A DNA stretch of 64,000 nt from Clostridium pasteurianum (GTDB lineage Bacteria; Bacillota; Clostridia; Clostridiales; Clostridiaceae), in contig NZ_MCGV01000001.1 of NCBI RefSeq assembly GCF_001705235.1, positions 2,728,001 through 2,792,000 on the forward strand, read 5' to 3'. The notes under the pieces are model-generated. The model ran no database searches, was not told where the DNA came from, and worked only from the letters and a program-made list of their open reading frames with translations. Made by a program: the position numbers and the translations under genes. Shown here piece after piece: positions 7,886-15,352 of this stretch; positions within the stretch are counted from its first letter, which is position 1; each line of letters begins with the position of its first letter.

Positions 7886-9319
7886 ATGAAATTCTGTACT
7901 AAATGTGGATATGAATTAAAGGAAGATCAAATTGTTTGTCCTAAATGTGGAAATAAAGTAAAGGGTGCTGAAAATAAGCCTCATGAAACTTTAACAGAAG
8001 CAAACGATAATTTTAATACAAAAGAAGAAAAATTGCCAGCTCGTCAAGAAGAAAACTTGCCAGTACCATTTAAGGCGCCACTGTCAAAAAATAAAAAAAT
8101 AGCTGCAGCGTCAGTTTTGGTACTTATAGTTTTAATAGGAATATTTATTTACTTTGGAAAGAGCCAGTCTAGTCCAGAAAAAGTAGTTGATAATTTTAAA
8201 ACTGCAGTTAATAAGCAAGATAAAAGTGAAATGGAAAAATTAATGGTATGTAACGATAGCGGATTAAAAATTGATGATGGAAATGTGGCTATGCTTCTTA
8301 GATATTTTAAAAATAATCCTTCATATTTGACTAATACATTAAGTCAGTTGGACAACCAGGCACTTAACACAGATAGAATTAACAGTAATTCTAATTTATC
8401 ATCTTATATTCTTAATGTAAAACGTGATGGAAATAAATTTTTATTCTTTCCAAATTATAAAATAGAAGTAAAAGCATCATATATAACTGTGAAAACTAAG
8501 ATAAAAGATGCTAATATTTATATTAATAATACCAAAGTTGGTACAAGTACAAGTGATGATTTTTCTAAAGAGTATGGTCCATATATTCCAGGAGAATACG
8601 TAGTAAAGGGCTCATACAAGGGTAAATACAGTACTTCTAATAATTCTCAAGATGTAGATACTGTAAAAGCTACTAATAATAAAATTTCAGTAAAAGTTCT
8701 AGAAGATTTAAAATACGTTAATGTAAAAAGTGATAATGATGATGCTGAGATTTTTGTAAATAGTGAAGATACAGGTAAAAAAGTAAAAGACAGAGAACCT
8801 ATAGGACCTATTGATAATAATGCTAACATATATGGTGTTATTGAACAGGACGGCAAAAAGCTAAAGAGTATGGGTGAAACAAGAGATAGTTATGGCAACT
8901 CTGAAAATGCAGATATTTATTTGAATTTTGCTGATGCAAAAAGTGAGCTTCAATCTAATGAAAACGAAGTTAAGAGCCTTGTTCAAAATTATATAACTGC
9001 ATTCTGCAGTGCTGTTAATTATAATGATATTTCATATGTATCATCTTATATAGCTCCTGCTAGTGAACTTTATAATGAACAGGTAAAATATATACCTAAT
9101 GCATATAGCCAAAATATAAAGGAAAATAATCTAAGCTGCGATATTGTTTCATGTACTTTTGATAATGATAATAAGTCAGGTACAGTAGTTACTCATGAGG
9201 TTTATGATATAAATAATAATGGCAGTGACTCTCAAAAAACATTTGATTATAAGTACACTTTTAAATATAGCGACAAAAATTACGGATATCAGTTAACTAG
9301 TATAGCAAATGCCAAGTAA
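7886..9319 (+). CDS. Zinc-ribbon, TcaA-like membrane-anchored protein
   Basis: The protein has 477 residues. It has a zinc ribbon (CTKCGYELKEDQIVCPKCG, residues 4-22), a linker with charged residues, and one membrane helix (residues about 76-94). The large extracellular part contains two beta-rich repeats that begin YITVKTKIKDANIYINNTKV and YVNVKSDNDDAEIFVNSEDT. These resemble the repeated domains of TcaA, a staphylococcal protein linked to teicoplanin response. The C-terminal ~120 residues look like an NTF2-like domain. Topology implies a cytoplasmic zinc ribbon and an outside sensor part. It is the second gene of the pair and its stop codon is followed directly by palindrome R1. Confidence 0.7.
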   Translation: MKFCTKCGYELKEDQIVCPKCGNKVKGAENKPHETLTEANDNFNTKEEKLPARQEENLPVPFKAPLSKNKKIAAASVLVLIVLIGIFIYFGKSQSSPEKVVDNFKTAVNKQDKSEMEKLMVCNDSGLKIDDGNVAMLLRYFKNNPSYLTNTLSQLDNQALNTDRINSNSNLSSYILNVKRDGNKFLFFPNYKIEVKASYITVKTKIKDANIYINNTKVGTSTSDDFSKEYGPYIPGEYVVKGSYKGKYSTSNNSQDVDTVKATNNKISVKVLEDLKYVNVKSDNDDAEIFVNSEDTGKKVKDREPIGPIDNNANIYGVIEQDGKKLKSMGETRDSYGNSENADIYLNFADAKSELQSNENEVKSLVQNYITAFCSAVNYNDISYVSSYIAPASELYNEQVKYIPNAYSQNIKENNLSCDIVSCTFDNDNKSGTVVTHEVYDINNNGSDSQKTFDYKYTFKYSDKNYGYQLTSIANAK

Positions 9320-9322
9320 TTA

Positions 9323-9516
9323 AAAGAGAAGTAACAGTGCTTTGGAACATTAAAAAAATCCTATAAATCTAAGATGGAAAAATCGTAAAATCCTAATATA
9401 TTTCAATAACTCACTAGCGTTCAGACAAATTGAAATATCTAAGGATTTTACGATTTTTTCATCAAGATTTATTAGAATTTTTTTAAATCGTTCCTTCAGC
9501 ACTGTTACTTCTCTTT
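9323..9516. repeat. Long palindromic repeat R1
   Basis: A 194-base near-palindrome. The outer arms AAAGAGAAGTAACAGTGCT (9323-9341) and its exact reverse complement (9498-9516) enclose further imperfectly paired arms, for example AAAAATCGTAAAATCCT with AGGATTTTACGATTTTT. The centre is asymmetric: AATAACTC then GTTCAGACAAATT. It begins 4 bases after the stop codon of the TcaA-like gene, so it can also end that transcript. There is no open reading frame. Confidence 0.85.
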
Positions 9517-9578
9517 AGGGGTAAAACAAGGAAAAAATTCCTCCGTGCCTACGGAATTTTAGGCATAAATTACAGAGA
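9517..9578. repeat. Companion repeat module, copy a
   Basis: Sequence of about 60 bases directly right of R1, sharing about 50 nearly identical bases with 10468-10525 to the right of R2. Both contain AAAAAATTCCTCCGTGCC followed by TACGGAATTTT, a small internal hairpin. A diverged relative lies right of R4 at about 15233-15285. Confidence 0.7.
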
Positions 9579-9851
9579 TTAAATTAGTACATTACTATTT
9601 AGACAAGTAAGCTTCCAATAATTGAACTAAGCTTGTGAAATTTAAATAGCTGATTTAATTTGATATCTATATTATTTTTCGCAGGGAAGCGGAGAAAAAT
9701 TCACCTTAGTATTTTTATAATTTGGAGCTTAGTCTTATGATTTTTATTTAATGTTTCAAAATACTATTACTTCACAATATATATAGCATACACTTAGATC
9801 GTTTAACATATATTGTATAGTGAATACATGTTTTACGAGAGGTAATAATTT
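9579..9851. other. Intergenic stretch with an inverted module and a solo half palindrome
   Basis: No gene is seen here. About 9675-9704 is a minus-strand copy of the companion module (GCGGAGAAAAATTCACC reads in reverse as the module seen at 15241). Bases 9705-9773 are a solo half of the palindrome, listed separately. The remainder is AT-rich and probably holds the promoter of the gene at 9852. Confidence 0.55.
9705..9773. repeat. Solo half palindrome, identical to the right arm of R3
   Basis: All 69 bases match 11584-11652, the right half of R3, exactly. The left half is absent here, so this copy cannot fold into the hairpin. Confidence 0.85.
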
Positions 9852-10286
9852 TTGTTGATAATTATTTTTCTTATATTTATTGGAATTTGTATGTATTTTA
9901 CATTTGATCTCATAAAAAAGATGGAAAAACAAAAAAGGCAGTTAATGTTTTTAACAAAACAAAACAATAAAATAAAGAAAAGCTTAAAAGAGAATTACGA
10001 AGAAAAAGTTAAAAAGGACAAGGAAGCAATTCAGATTAAATATGTACCTGTAAAATGTAAAAAAGGAATAGTAAATAAAGATACTGAACTTCACATTGCT
10101 CCAATTGACAATGCTGAAATATTAGATAGCATACCAAGTGGAAGGAATATTGAGATAGTTGATAGTGGTGAAATTAATGGAGTATTTTGGTATGAAATAG
10201 TAACTGATTTGAATAAAGATGTTAATAATAAGGGATGGGTACCTGCAGCAGATCTGATTTTACAAGAGGATATTATCGAACCCTAA
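9852..10286 (+). CDS. Small membrane-anchored protein with SH3-like domain
   Basis: The protein has 144 residues. It has one N-terminal membrane helix (residues about 1-20), then a strongly charged, probably coiled-coil stretch (KKMEKQKRQLMFLTKQNNK). Residues about 65-138 form a bacterial SH3 fold: VNKDTELHIAP, ILDSIPSGRNIEIVD, VFWYEIVTD and GWVPAADLI. SH3b domains often bind cell wall peptides. The start is TTG at 9852 (or the next TTG codon), about 9 bases after GAGAGG. It lies between palindromes R1 and R2, and R2 begins 7 bases after its stop codon. Confidence 0.65.
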   Translation: MLIIIFLIFIGICMYFTFDLIKKMEKQKRQLMFLTKQNNKIKKSLKENYEEKVKKDKEAIQIKYVPVKCKKGIVNKDTELHIAPIDNAEILDSIPSGRNIEIVDSGEINGVFWYEIVTDLNKDVNNKGWVPAADLILQEDIIEP

Positions 10287-10293
10287 CGAAAGG

Positions 10294-10467
10294 AAAGGGA
10301 CGGAACAGTGCTGAAGAGACATTAAAAAAATGCTATAAATCTAAGGCGAAAAAATCTTAAAATACTAAGATATTTCAATAACTCGCGAAAAAAGCTCAGA
10401 CAAATTGAAATATCTAAGTATTTTAAGATTTTTTTAAATTGTCTTATCAGCACTGTTCCGTCCCTTT
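10294..10467. repeat. Long palindromic repeat R2
   Basis: A 174-base palindrome related to R1. The outer arms AAAGGGACGGAACAGTGC(TGA) at 10294-10314 and 10447-10467 pair perfectly over 21 bases. Three base changes relative to R1 in the left arm are each matched in the right arm. The centre again holds AATAACTC then GCTCAGACAAATT in the same orientation as R1. The right inner arm is about 20 bases shorter than in R1. Confidence 0.85.
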
Positions 10468-10820
10468 TGGAGTAAAGCAAGGGAAAAAATTCCTCCGTGC
10501 CTACGGAATTTTGGGTGTAAAGATTTGTAGCGGGTTTATTCTATTCATAAATTCTATCGTAACTGGGATTTGGACAAGGACCAATTATCCTTCTGTATAA
10601 AATATAGGATGGTTAATAACTTTATAGTTCAAAGCAATGTAGTGTATTCATATACCAAAGTAAAAGATTTAAAAAATAAAGAACCAATGCATGTGTGATA
10701 TTTTATAAATTGCATTATAATAAGTATTATATAGGACTATAATTTAATGAACAATAGTTAGAAAGGGAGAATAACTAAAATAGAAATGTTATAGAGCAAA
10801 AAACTAAAAGGTGGGGTAAA
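10468..10820. repeat. Companion module copy b and a second shared module
   Basis: Bases 10468-10525 repeat the module right of R1. Bases 10561-10608 (start AACTGGGATTTGG, end TATAAAATATAGG) match 14997-15045 inside R4 over most positions. The rest up to 10820 is AT-rich with no gene; a likely promoter for the next gene lies here (TATAAT-like TATAAT/TATTAT runs near 10730) but no clear -35 box can be assigned. Confidence 0.6.
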
Positions 10821-11339
10821 ATGAATGCACTTTTGACAGTAATACCACTAATATTTATTAGGTATGGAATTTTAAGTATAATAGGTAAAGAATCACTTAA
10901 ACGTGCTGGTTTCTTTGCTCCATTAATCGGAAGAGAAAAAGTAGCATTCTGGGTTTATCAAATTACAACCGTTTTTATTTTTCTATACCTATTAGTACTC
11001 AAAATCAAAACTGATTCTTATTGGTTTTACATAGGTTTAGGAGTATATAGTTTAGGAATTATTTTATATGCTGTATCTATAGTAAATTATGCTAAACCTA
11101 AAATGAATGGAATAAATTTAAACGGATTATACCGAGTATCCCGCAATCCTATGTACATTGCATATTTTATTTATTTTTTAGGGTGTGCATTGCTAACACA
11201 TTCTTTGATATTACTTGCGTTATTAATCTGTTTTCAAGTATCCGCACACTGGATTATTCTTTCAGAAGAAAGATGGTGTATTAAGAAATTCGGAGAAGAA
11301 TATATAAAATATATGAATAAAGTGAGACGTTATATTTAG
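10821..11339 (+). CDS. Isoprenylcysteine/phospholipid methyltransferase-like membrane protein
   Basis: The protein has 172 residues with about four membrane helices. The C-terminal part carries the ICMT/PEMT signature: LYRVSRNPMYIAYFIYFLG (RNPxY), then EERWCIKKFGEEYIKYMNKV (EE...FG..Y..Y...V.R). In this family these residues bind SAM at the membrane surface. The real substrate of bacterial members is usually unknown. The ribosome site is GGTGGGG before ATG 10821. It stands alone between palindromes R2 and R3. Confidence 0.75.
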   Translation: MNALLTVIPLIFIRYGILSIIGKESLKRAGFFAPLIGREKVAFWVYQITTVFIFLYLLVLKIKTDSYWFYIGLGVYSLGIILYAVSIVNYAKPKMNGINLNGLYRVSRNPMYIAYFIYFLGCALLTHSLILLALLICFQVSAHWIILSEERWCIKKFGEEYIKYMNKVRRYI

Positions 11340-11463
11340 ACAGTTATGCTATAACTCTATTATTCAAGTTATGGTTTGTGTTCTTTTTATATTATTCACC
11401 AAGGAGAATACTTGAAATGTAATAACTTTCCAAAGCTTTTATTCAATTAAGCATTTATTCTAA

Positions 11464-11654
11464 GCGAAGTAATAGTATTTTGGGAACGATTTAAATAAAA
11501 TTCAATAAGACTTGCTTCAAATTATAAAAAGACTTAGAAATTTTAATTTGTCTGAGCTTCTTTTCAGCGAGTTATTAAAATTTCTTAGTATTTTTATAAT
11601 TTGGAGCTTAGTCTTATGATTTTTATTTAATGTTTCAAAATACTATTACTTCGC
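11464..11654. repeat. Long palindromic repeat R3
   Basis: A 191-base palindrome. The outer arms GCGAAGTAATAGTATTTTG (11464-11482) and the exact reverse complement (11636-11654) enclose long imperfect inner arms, such as CAAATTATAAAAA with TTTTTATAATTTG. The asymmetric centre reads AATTTGTCTGAGC...GAGTTATT, opposite in orientation to R1 and R2. It ends 8 bases from the end of the HAD gene on the minus strand and could terminate it. Confidence 0.85.
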
Positions 11655-11662
11655 CCGCATTC

Positions 11663-12310
11663 CTAGGCAATGAGTTCATTGTAAGAATGAATAAACTTGT
11701 GGGCTTCATTTTTTATATCTAATATATTATTTTCAGAAAATTCATCATGTACGGCAACGACGGTCATACCGGCTTTTTTTGCTGATAGGACGGCTGGCAA
11801 GATGTCTTCAAATACTACGCATTCATTTGGATTAGCTCCAAGGCGTTTAGCTGCAAGAAGATAGACATCGGGGAAACTTTTATCCTTTTTCACCTCATCT
11901 GTAATTGTTATGGAATCAAATAAATCATAGATTCCAAGTGGTTTTAATGCAGTTTTTACGAGAAGATGAGAGTTACTTGTTGCTAAGCCTATTTTTATAC
12001 CTTTATTTTTAAGATAAGTCAAGTACTCTTTAGCATATGGCTTTAGTTTTATATCATATGCATAATGTTTATATGCCATTTGTGTCCAATCATTAATTAT
12101 TTCTTCTACTGAATCTTTAAGATTAAATCTGTTTTTAAAATATTCAGCAGTATCTTGAAAACCTAAATGTTCTATATCAGAGCGTAAATTTTCAGGAAAA
12201 GATAAATTTTTTTGCTTCAAGTATTCAACGTCTATTGATTGCCAAACCCACATGGAATCAATAAGAGTACCATCCATGTCAAAAATAGCGGCTTTAATTG
12301 AATTGGTCAT
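11663..12310 (-). CDS. HAD-superfamily hydrolase, beta-phosphoglucomutase-like
   Basis: The protein has 215 residues, the usual length for HAD subfamily I enzymes with an alpha-helical cap. Motif I is IFDMDGTLIDS (residues about 9-19, nucleophile and acid/base aspartates), motif II is GLATSNSH, motif III has the conserved lysine (KKDKSFPDVYL) and motif IV is VVFEDILPAVLSAKKAG. The substrate is a sugar phosphate or similar and cannot be named. It lies 62 bases downstream of hydA2, with its ribosome site inside a perfect 9-base inverted repeat. Confidence 0.85.
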   Translation of the reverse strand: MTNSIKAAIFDMDGTLIDSMWVWQSIDVEYLKQKNLSFPENLRSDIEHLGFQDTAEYFKNRFNLKDSVEEIINDWTQMAYKHYAYDIKLKPYAKEYLTYLKNKGIKIGLATSNSHLLVKTALKPLGIYDLFDSITITDEVKKDKSFPDVYLLAAKRLGANPNECVVFEDILPAVLSAKKAGMTVVAVHDEFSENNILDIKNEAHKFIHSYNELIA

Positions 12311-12316
12311 ATATTA

Positions 12317-12349
12317 TCACCTCATAGTTATAAGTATATCATGAGGTGA
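12317..12349 (-). promoter_or_regulatory. Inverted repeat covering the ribosome site of the HAD gene
   Basis: TCACCTCAT (12317-12325) and ATGAGGTGA (12341-12349) form a perfect 9-base inverted repeat with a 15-base spacer, in the 62-base gap between hydA2 and the HAD gene. On the minus strand the downstream arm contains the GAGGTGA ribosome site of the HAD gene. A hairpin would hide it; alternatively this is a protein-binding palindrome. Confidence 0.55.
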
Positions 12350-12372
12350 GAAAATTATCGACTGATAAATTG

Positions 12373-13728
12373 TTATTCAAAGTTTCTTTCAAAAATCTCT
12401 GTTTTGGACTTATCATTAAAATCTTCTACAGAGTTAATGCCGATTCTATTTAATATATCTTTTAGGCACGGGCTATCAAGAGAAATTTTTATATCAGAAT
12501 TTTCTGCTGTCTCATTGACTATTTTTTTACCAGTATCTGCTGATATTAATGCCTTTGGACCTCCAACACACCCACCTGAGCAGCCCATTCCTTCCATGAA
12601 ATTAGCTGGAAGCTTCTCATTTTGAGCTTTTTCAAGTAACTCTTTGCAATTTGGCACACCATCAGCTTTTATAGATTTGAATAATTCATATTTATCTGGA
12701 AAAAGTTTTTTTACAGCTTCACTTACTGAAGTAGATACTCCACCTGCACGTGCATATAATCGTCCTTCTCTTGAAGCATAATTTATAGTAGGTGTTTCAG
12801 AAAGTTCTTCAGGGTTAATGTTAAGCACCTCGAATATTCCTTTCAATTCTTCGAAAGTCAGCACAAAGTCTATTGCATCATTTAAATCTTTATTTCGGGC
12901 TTCTGCCTTTTTAGCAATACAGGGGCCTATAAATACAACTTTACAATCTGGGTTTAATTTTTTTATAACTCTTCCAGAGGCAATCATTGGAGAAACTGAA
13001 GGAGAAACGTATTTTGCTAGGTCTTTATAAACTTTTTTTAGCATTGAGACCCATATTGGACAGCAGCAGGAAGTAATCATTAAATCGTCTTTTGAATTTA
13101 CAAATTCATCAAATTCAAAGGCTTCCTTTATAGTGAGCATATCAGCAAAAAAAGCTACTTCTACCATATCAGAAAAACCGATTTTTTTTAGAGCGGTTCG
13201 CATTTTTTCAAGGGATACATTTTCACCAAATTGTCCTGCTATTGCTGGAGCTACTGCGGCTATTACATTTGTGTTGCTTTTGAAAAGATTTACAAGTGGT
13301 AAAAATTCTACCTTATCAAGTATTGATCCAGATGGACATGAATTTATGCATTTTCCGCAATCTACACATAAATCATCTTCTATGTAAGAGGTATTATTTT
13401 TTTTATTAATTAATATGGCGTCGAAAGGACATGATTTTTGACACGGGGTTTTCTCGTTTGAGGTGGCACAAGAATTATTGCATTCCTTGATCTTTTCTAC
13501 TATATTGTCTTTACATTCATAATGTGAAATTGCATTTTTCAATTCTTTTATGTATGTATTTGTATCTTTGAAGTCGATATGTACACCGCATAAGGAAGAT
13601 ATTATCTTTGAAAGTTCAGCTTTATCTATGTTTTCATCGGAAAGAATATGGTAAACGAAGGAATCAAAACTATTATTGTAATAGGAATCAACTAATGATT
13701 TAAATAACTCGGAATATTTATTATTCAT
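12373..13728 (-). CDS. hydA2: [FeFe] hydrogenase, monomeric, HydA2-like
   Basis: The protein has 451 residues. A cysteine-rich ferredoxin-like part (CQKSCPFDAI about residue 95, CVDCGKCINSCPSGSI about 118) should bind two [4Fe-4S] clusters. The H-cluster domain follows. Its motifs are TSCCCPIW (L1, about 217), FIGPCIAKKAEA (L2, about 266) and EGMGCSGGCVGGPK (L3, about 383). All cysteine ligands are present. L1 has the extra Cys and L2 reads GPC instead of MPC, a pattern I recall for the 'group B' clostridial enzymes such as CpIII rather than classical HydA1. Role: reversible proton reduction with ferredoxin, or a related redox or sensory task. The ribosome site is GGGGGC. Confidence 0.88.
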   Translation of the reverse strand: MNNKYSELFKSLVDSYYNNSFDSFVYHILSDENIDKAELSKIISSLCGVHIDFKDTNTYIKELKNAISHYECKDNIVEKIKECNNSCATSNEKTPCQKSCPFDAILINKKNNTSYIEDDLCVDCGKCINSCPSGSILDKVEFLPLVNLFKSNTNVIAAVAPAIAGQFGENVSLEKMRTALKKIGFSDMVEVAFFADMLTIKEAFEFDEFVNSKDDLMITSCCCPIWVSMLKKVYKDLAKYVSPSVSPMIASGRVIKKLNPDCKVVFIGPCIAKKAEARNKDLNDAIDFVLTFEELKGIFEVLNINPEELSETPTINYASREGRLYARAGGVSTSVSEAVKKLFPDKYELFKSIKADGVPNCKELLEKAQNEKLPANFMEGMGCSGGCVGGPKALISADTGKKIVNETAENSDIKISLDSPCLKDILNRIGINSVEDFNDKSKTEIFERNFE

Positions 13729-13821
13729 TAAAGAAGCCCCCTTAAAATTATGTTATACAGTATATATTAACCAATAACCTTAGTATTTATTCTAATAAGA
13801 ATATATACAAATTTTGTGTAG

Positions 13822-13858
13822 TATAAAAAAGTGCCCACAGTAAAATTACTGTGGACAC
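13822..13858 (-). terminator. Terminator of the gene at 13893-14549
   Basis: On the minus strand GTGTCCACAGTAA pairs with TTACTGTGGGCAC (one mismatch or wobble) at 13831-13858, followed by six Ts (13825-13830). Confidence 0.8.
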
Positions 13859-13892
13859 CGTTAATTAAAATTAATGGAAAACCTGTATATTA

Positions 13893-14549
13893 TTAAGGCA
13901 ATGGGCTAACTGGATTAGAGTTATTTGCATTAGTAAAAGTTGAACCTGCAGGAAATCCAGAGATTGATACACTGTATTCAAAGCCTGCTGGGTTTTGAGG
14001 ATTTCCAAGAGGAGAAGCCATATAATTCATTACTTCAAGTTCAAATTCTACAGTTACTGAAGTTTCACCTAAAAGTAAATTAGATGGTGTTACGGGTGGT
14101 GTAGTAATAGTCTGCCAAGTGTAAGGAGTGGTCTGGTACAATGATTGAGAAGGTGTAAATACTCCATCGTACAAGTTAGTAATATTTGCACCGCCTAAAC
14201 TTGGAATTATATTAATTCTCCCTAAAAAAGCATTATCAGCAACAATACTTACAGCTGGAGTTATTGGGGTAGTTACAGCTGTTAGAGCAGCGAAACTAAC
14301 AGTAAATCTTCTATAAAAATAAGCAGTTTCTCCAGATGCTATTAAAAGCGGATTTGTTGCAGGCAAATACCATAAGAATTCAGCAGCTGCAATATCACCA
14401 ATATCTGTAGCAGTCGTTGGTATTTGAACCCAACCTGAATAAGGATTAGCTACTGCAACAGCCTGATTTGGTGGTATATATAATGCATTGCCACCTGAAT
14501 TCTTAAATAAAGTGGTGGCGGGTATGCTTGCAATACGTGCTGTAGCCAT
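13893..14549 (-). CDS. Hypothetical beta-rich, Thr/Pro/Ala-rich protein
   Basis: The protein has 218 residues and its family is not recognised. It has a single lysine, no cysteine, no histidine and only four arginines. It is rich in Thr, Pro, Ala, Asn, Ser and hydrophobic residues (SLYQTTPYTW, TTPPVTPSNL, GFPAGSTFTN). This predicts an acidic, beta-strand-rich protein. No signal peptide or membrane helix is evident. Its coding DNA is less AT-rich than its neighbours. AGGAG lies 9 bases before ATG 14549 and its own terminator follows, so it is a monocistronic, real gene. A surface, spore-coat or self-assembling role would fit the composition but is only a guess. Confidence 0.6.
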   Translation of the reverse strand: MATARIASIPATTLFKNSGGNALYIPPNQAVAVANPYSGWVQIPTTATDIGDIAAAEFLWYLPATNPLLIASGETAYFYRRFTVSFAALTAVTTPITPAVSIVADNAFLGRINIIPSLGGANITNLYDGVFTPSQSLYQTTPYTWQTITTPPVTPSNLLLGETSVTVEFELEVMNYMASPLGNPQNPAGFEYSVSISGFPAGSTFTNANNSNPVSPLP

Positions 14550-14684
14550 TTATTAATCAACTCCTAATTGTAATATAAATTGGGTAAAGTGTTTTTGTAC
14601 CCAATACATTATATGAGTCAATTGATAAAAGCGTAACATGGGATTGAAAGAATATTTTTGGTGAAATTGAGATATATAAATGAA

Positions 14685-14759
14685 TGGTCGGGGTGACAAG
14701 AGTTGAACTTGCGACATCATGCTCCCGAAGCATGCGCGCTACCACTGCGCTACACCCCG
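14685..14759 (-). tRNA. tRNA-Pro (anticodon CGG)
   Basis: Minus-strand cloverleaf: acceptor CGGGGTG/CACCCCG, D-arm GCGC...GCGC, anticodon arm CATGC-TTCGGGA-GCATG with CGG, T-arm GCAAG-TTCAACT-CTTGT and an encoded CCA end. It reads CCG codons. Confidence 0.92.
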
Positions 14760-14782
14760 CAAAGATAATTGAATTTTATGTA

Positions 14783-14803
14783 TAAAAAAAACCCCTAAGG
14801 GTT
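14783..14803 (-). terminator. Short terminator between the two tRNA-Pro genes
   Basis: On the minus strand AACCC-TTAG-GGGTT is followed by a run of Ts. It lies after tRNA-Pro(TGG) and before tRNA-Pro(CGG), so the second gene may need its own promoter or read-through. Confidence 0.55.
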
Positions 14804-14809
14804 AAATAT

Positions 14810-14885
14810 TGGTCGGGGTGACAGGGATTGAACCTGCGACCTCATGGTCCCAAACCACGCGCGCTCCCATCTGCGCCACACCCCG
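14810..14885 (-). tRNA. tRNA-Pro (anticodon TGG)
   Basis: Minus-strand cloverleaf: acceptor CGGGGTG/CACCCCG, anticodon arm CGTGG-TTTGGGA-CCATG with TGG, T-arm GCAGG-TTCAATC-CCTGT and an encoded CCA. It lies about 50 bases upstream of tRNA-Pro(CGG). Confidence 0.95.
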
Positions 14886-14945
14886 CAAACATGTACTATT
14901 ATATACGAGTTCATAGAAAAAAGCAATAGTTATAATAAAAAAACT

Positions 14946-15225
14946 GCGAAGTAATAGTATTTTGAAACATTAAATAAAACTCATAAGTCTTATCATAACT
15001 GGGGGTTGGGTCGTAGACCAATTATGCTTCTTTATAAAATATAGGCTATCTTAATGTTTAAGGCTAACAACTTTGGTTTATTAATTGAAAAACTTATCTA
15101 AACCCTTTATAATATGGAGATTGCCTGTTTAAAGTTAAGAAGGATAATGGGCTTCGCCCAAGCCTCGTGTATGATAATACTCATTGAATTTTATTTAAAT
15201 TGTTTTCAAAATACTATTACTTCGC
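14946..15225. repeat. Long palindromic repeat R4 with an internal insert
   Basis: The outer arms GCGAAGTAATAGTATTTTGA (14946 on) and its reverse complement ending at 15225 match over 22 bases and are the same as those of R3. Inner arms pair through TATCATA/TATGATA. The usual centre is replaced by about 170 bases: the module shared with 10561-10608 (here 14997-15045), a stretch at 15047-15106 that recurs inverted at 15276-15335, and a GGGCTTCGCCC hairpin at about 15150. Confidence 0.75.
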
Positions 15226-15352
15226 TTAAAATAAAAGCAAGGTGAATTTTTCTCCGTTTCACTACGAAAAATACATTTAGATAAATCTTTTAATTAATAA
15301 GCCAAAGTTGTTAATCGTAAACATTAAGGTATCATTGTTTTACTCTCTAAAT
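15226..15352. repeat. Companion module relative and inverted copy of part of R4
   Basis: AAAGCAAGGTGAATTTTTCTC followed by CGTTTCACTACG (about 15231-15270) is a diverged copy of the module right of R1 and R2. About 15276-15335 is, in reverse complement, about 80% like 15047-15106 inside R4. No gene is present. Confidence 0.6.

Noticed and set aside
14557..14745. 62-codon minus-strand frame
   Set aside because: It overlaps tRNA-Pro(CGG); its N-terminal part is translated tRNA and it lacks a ribosome site.
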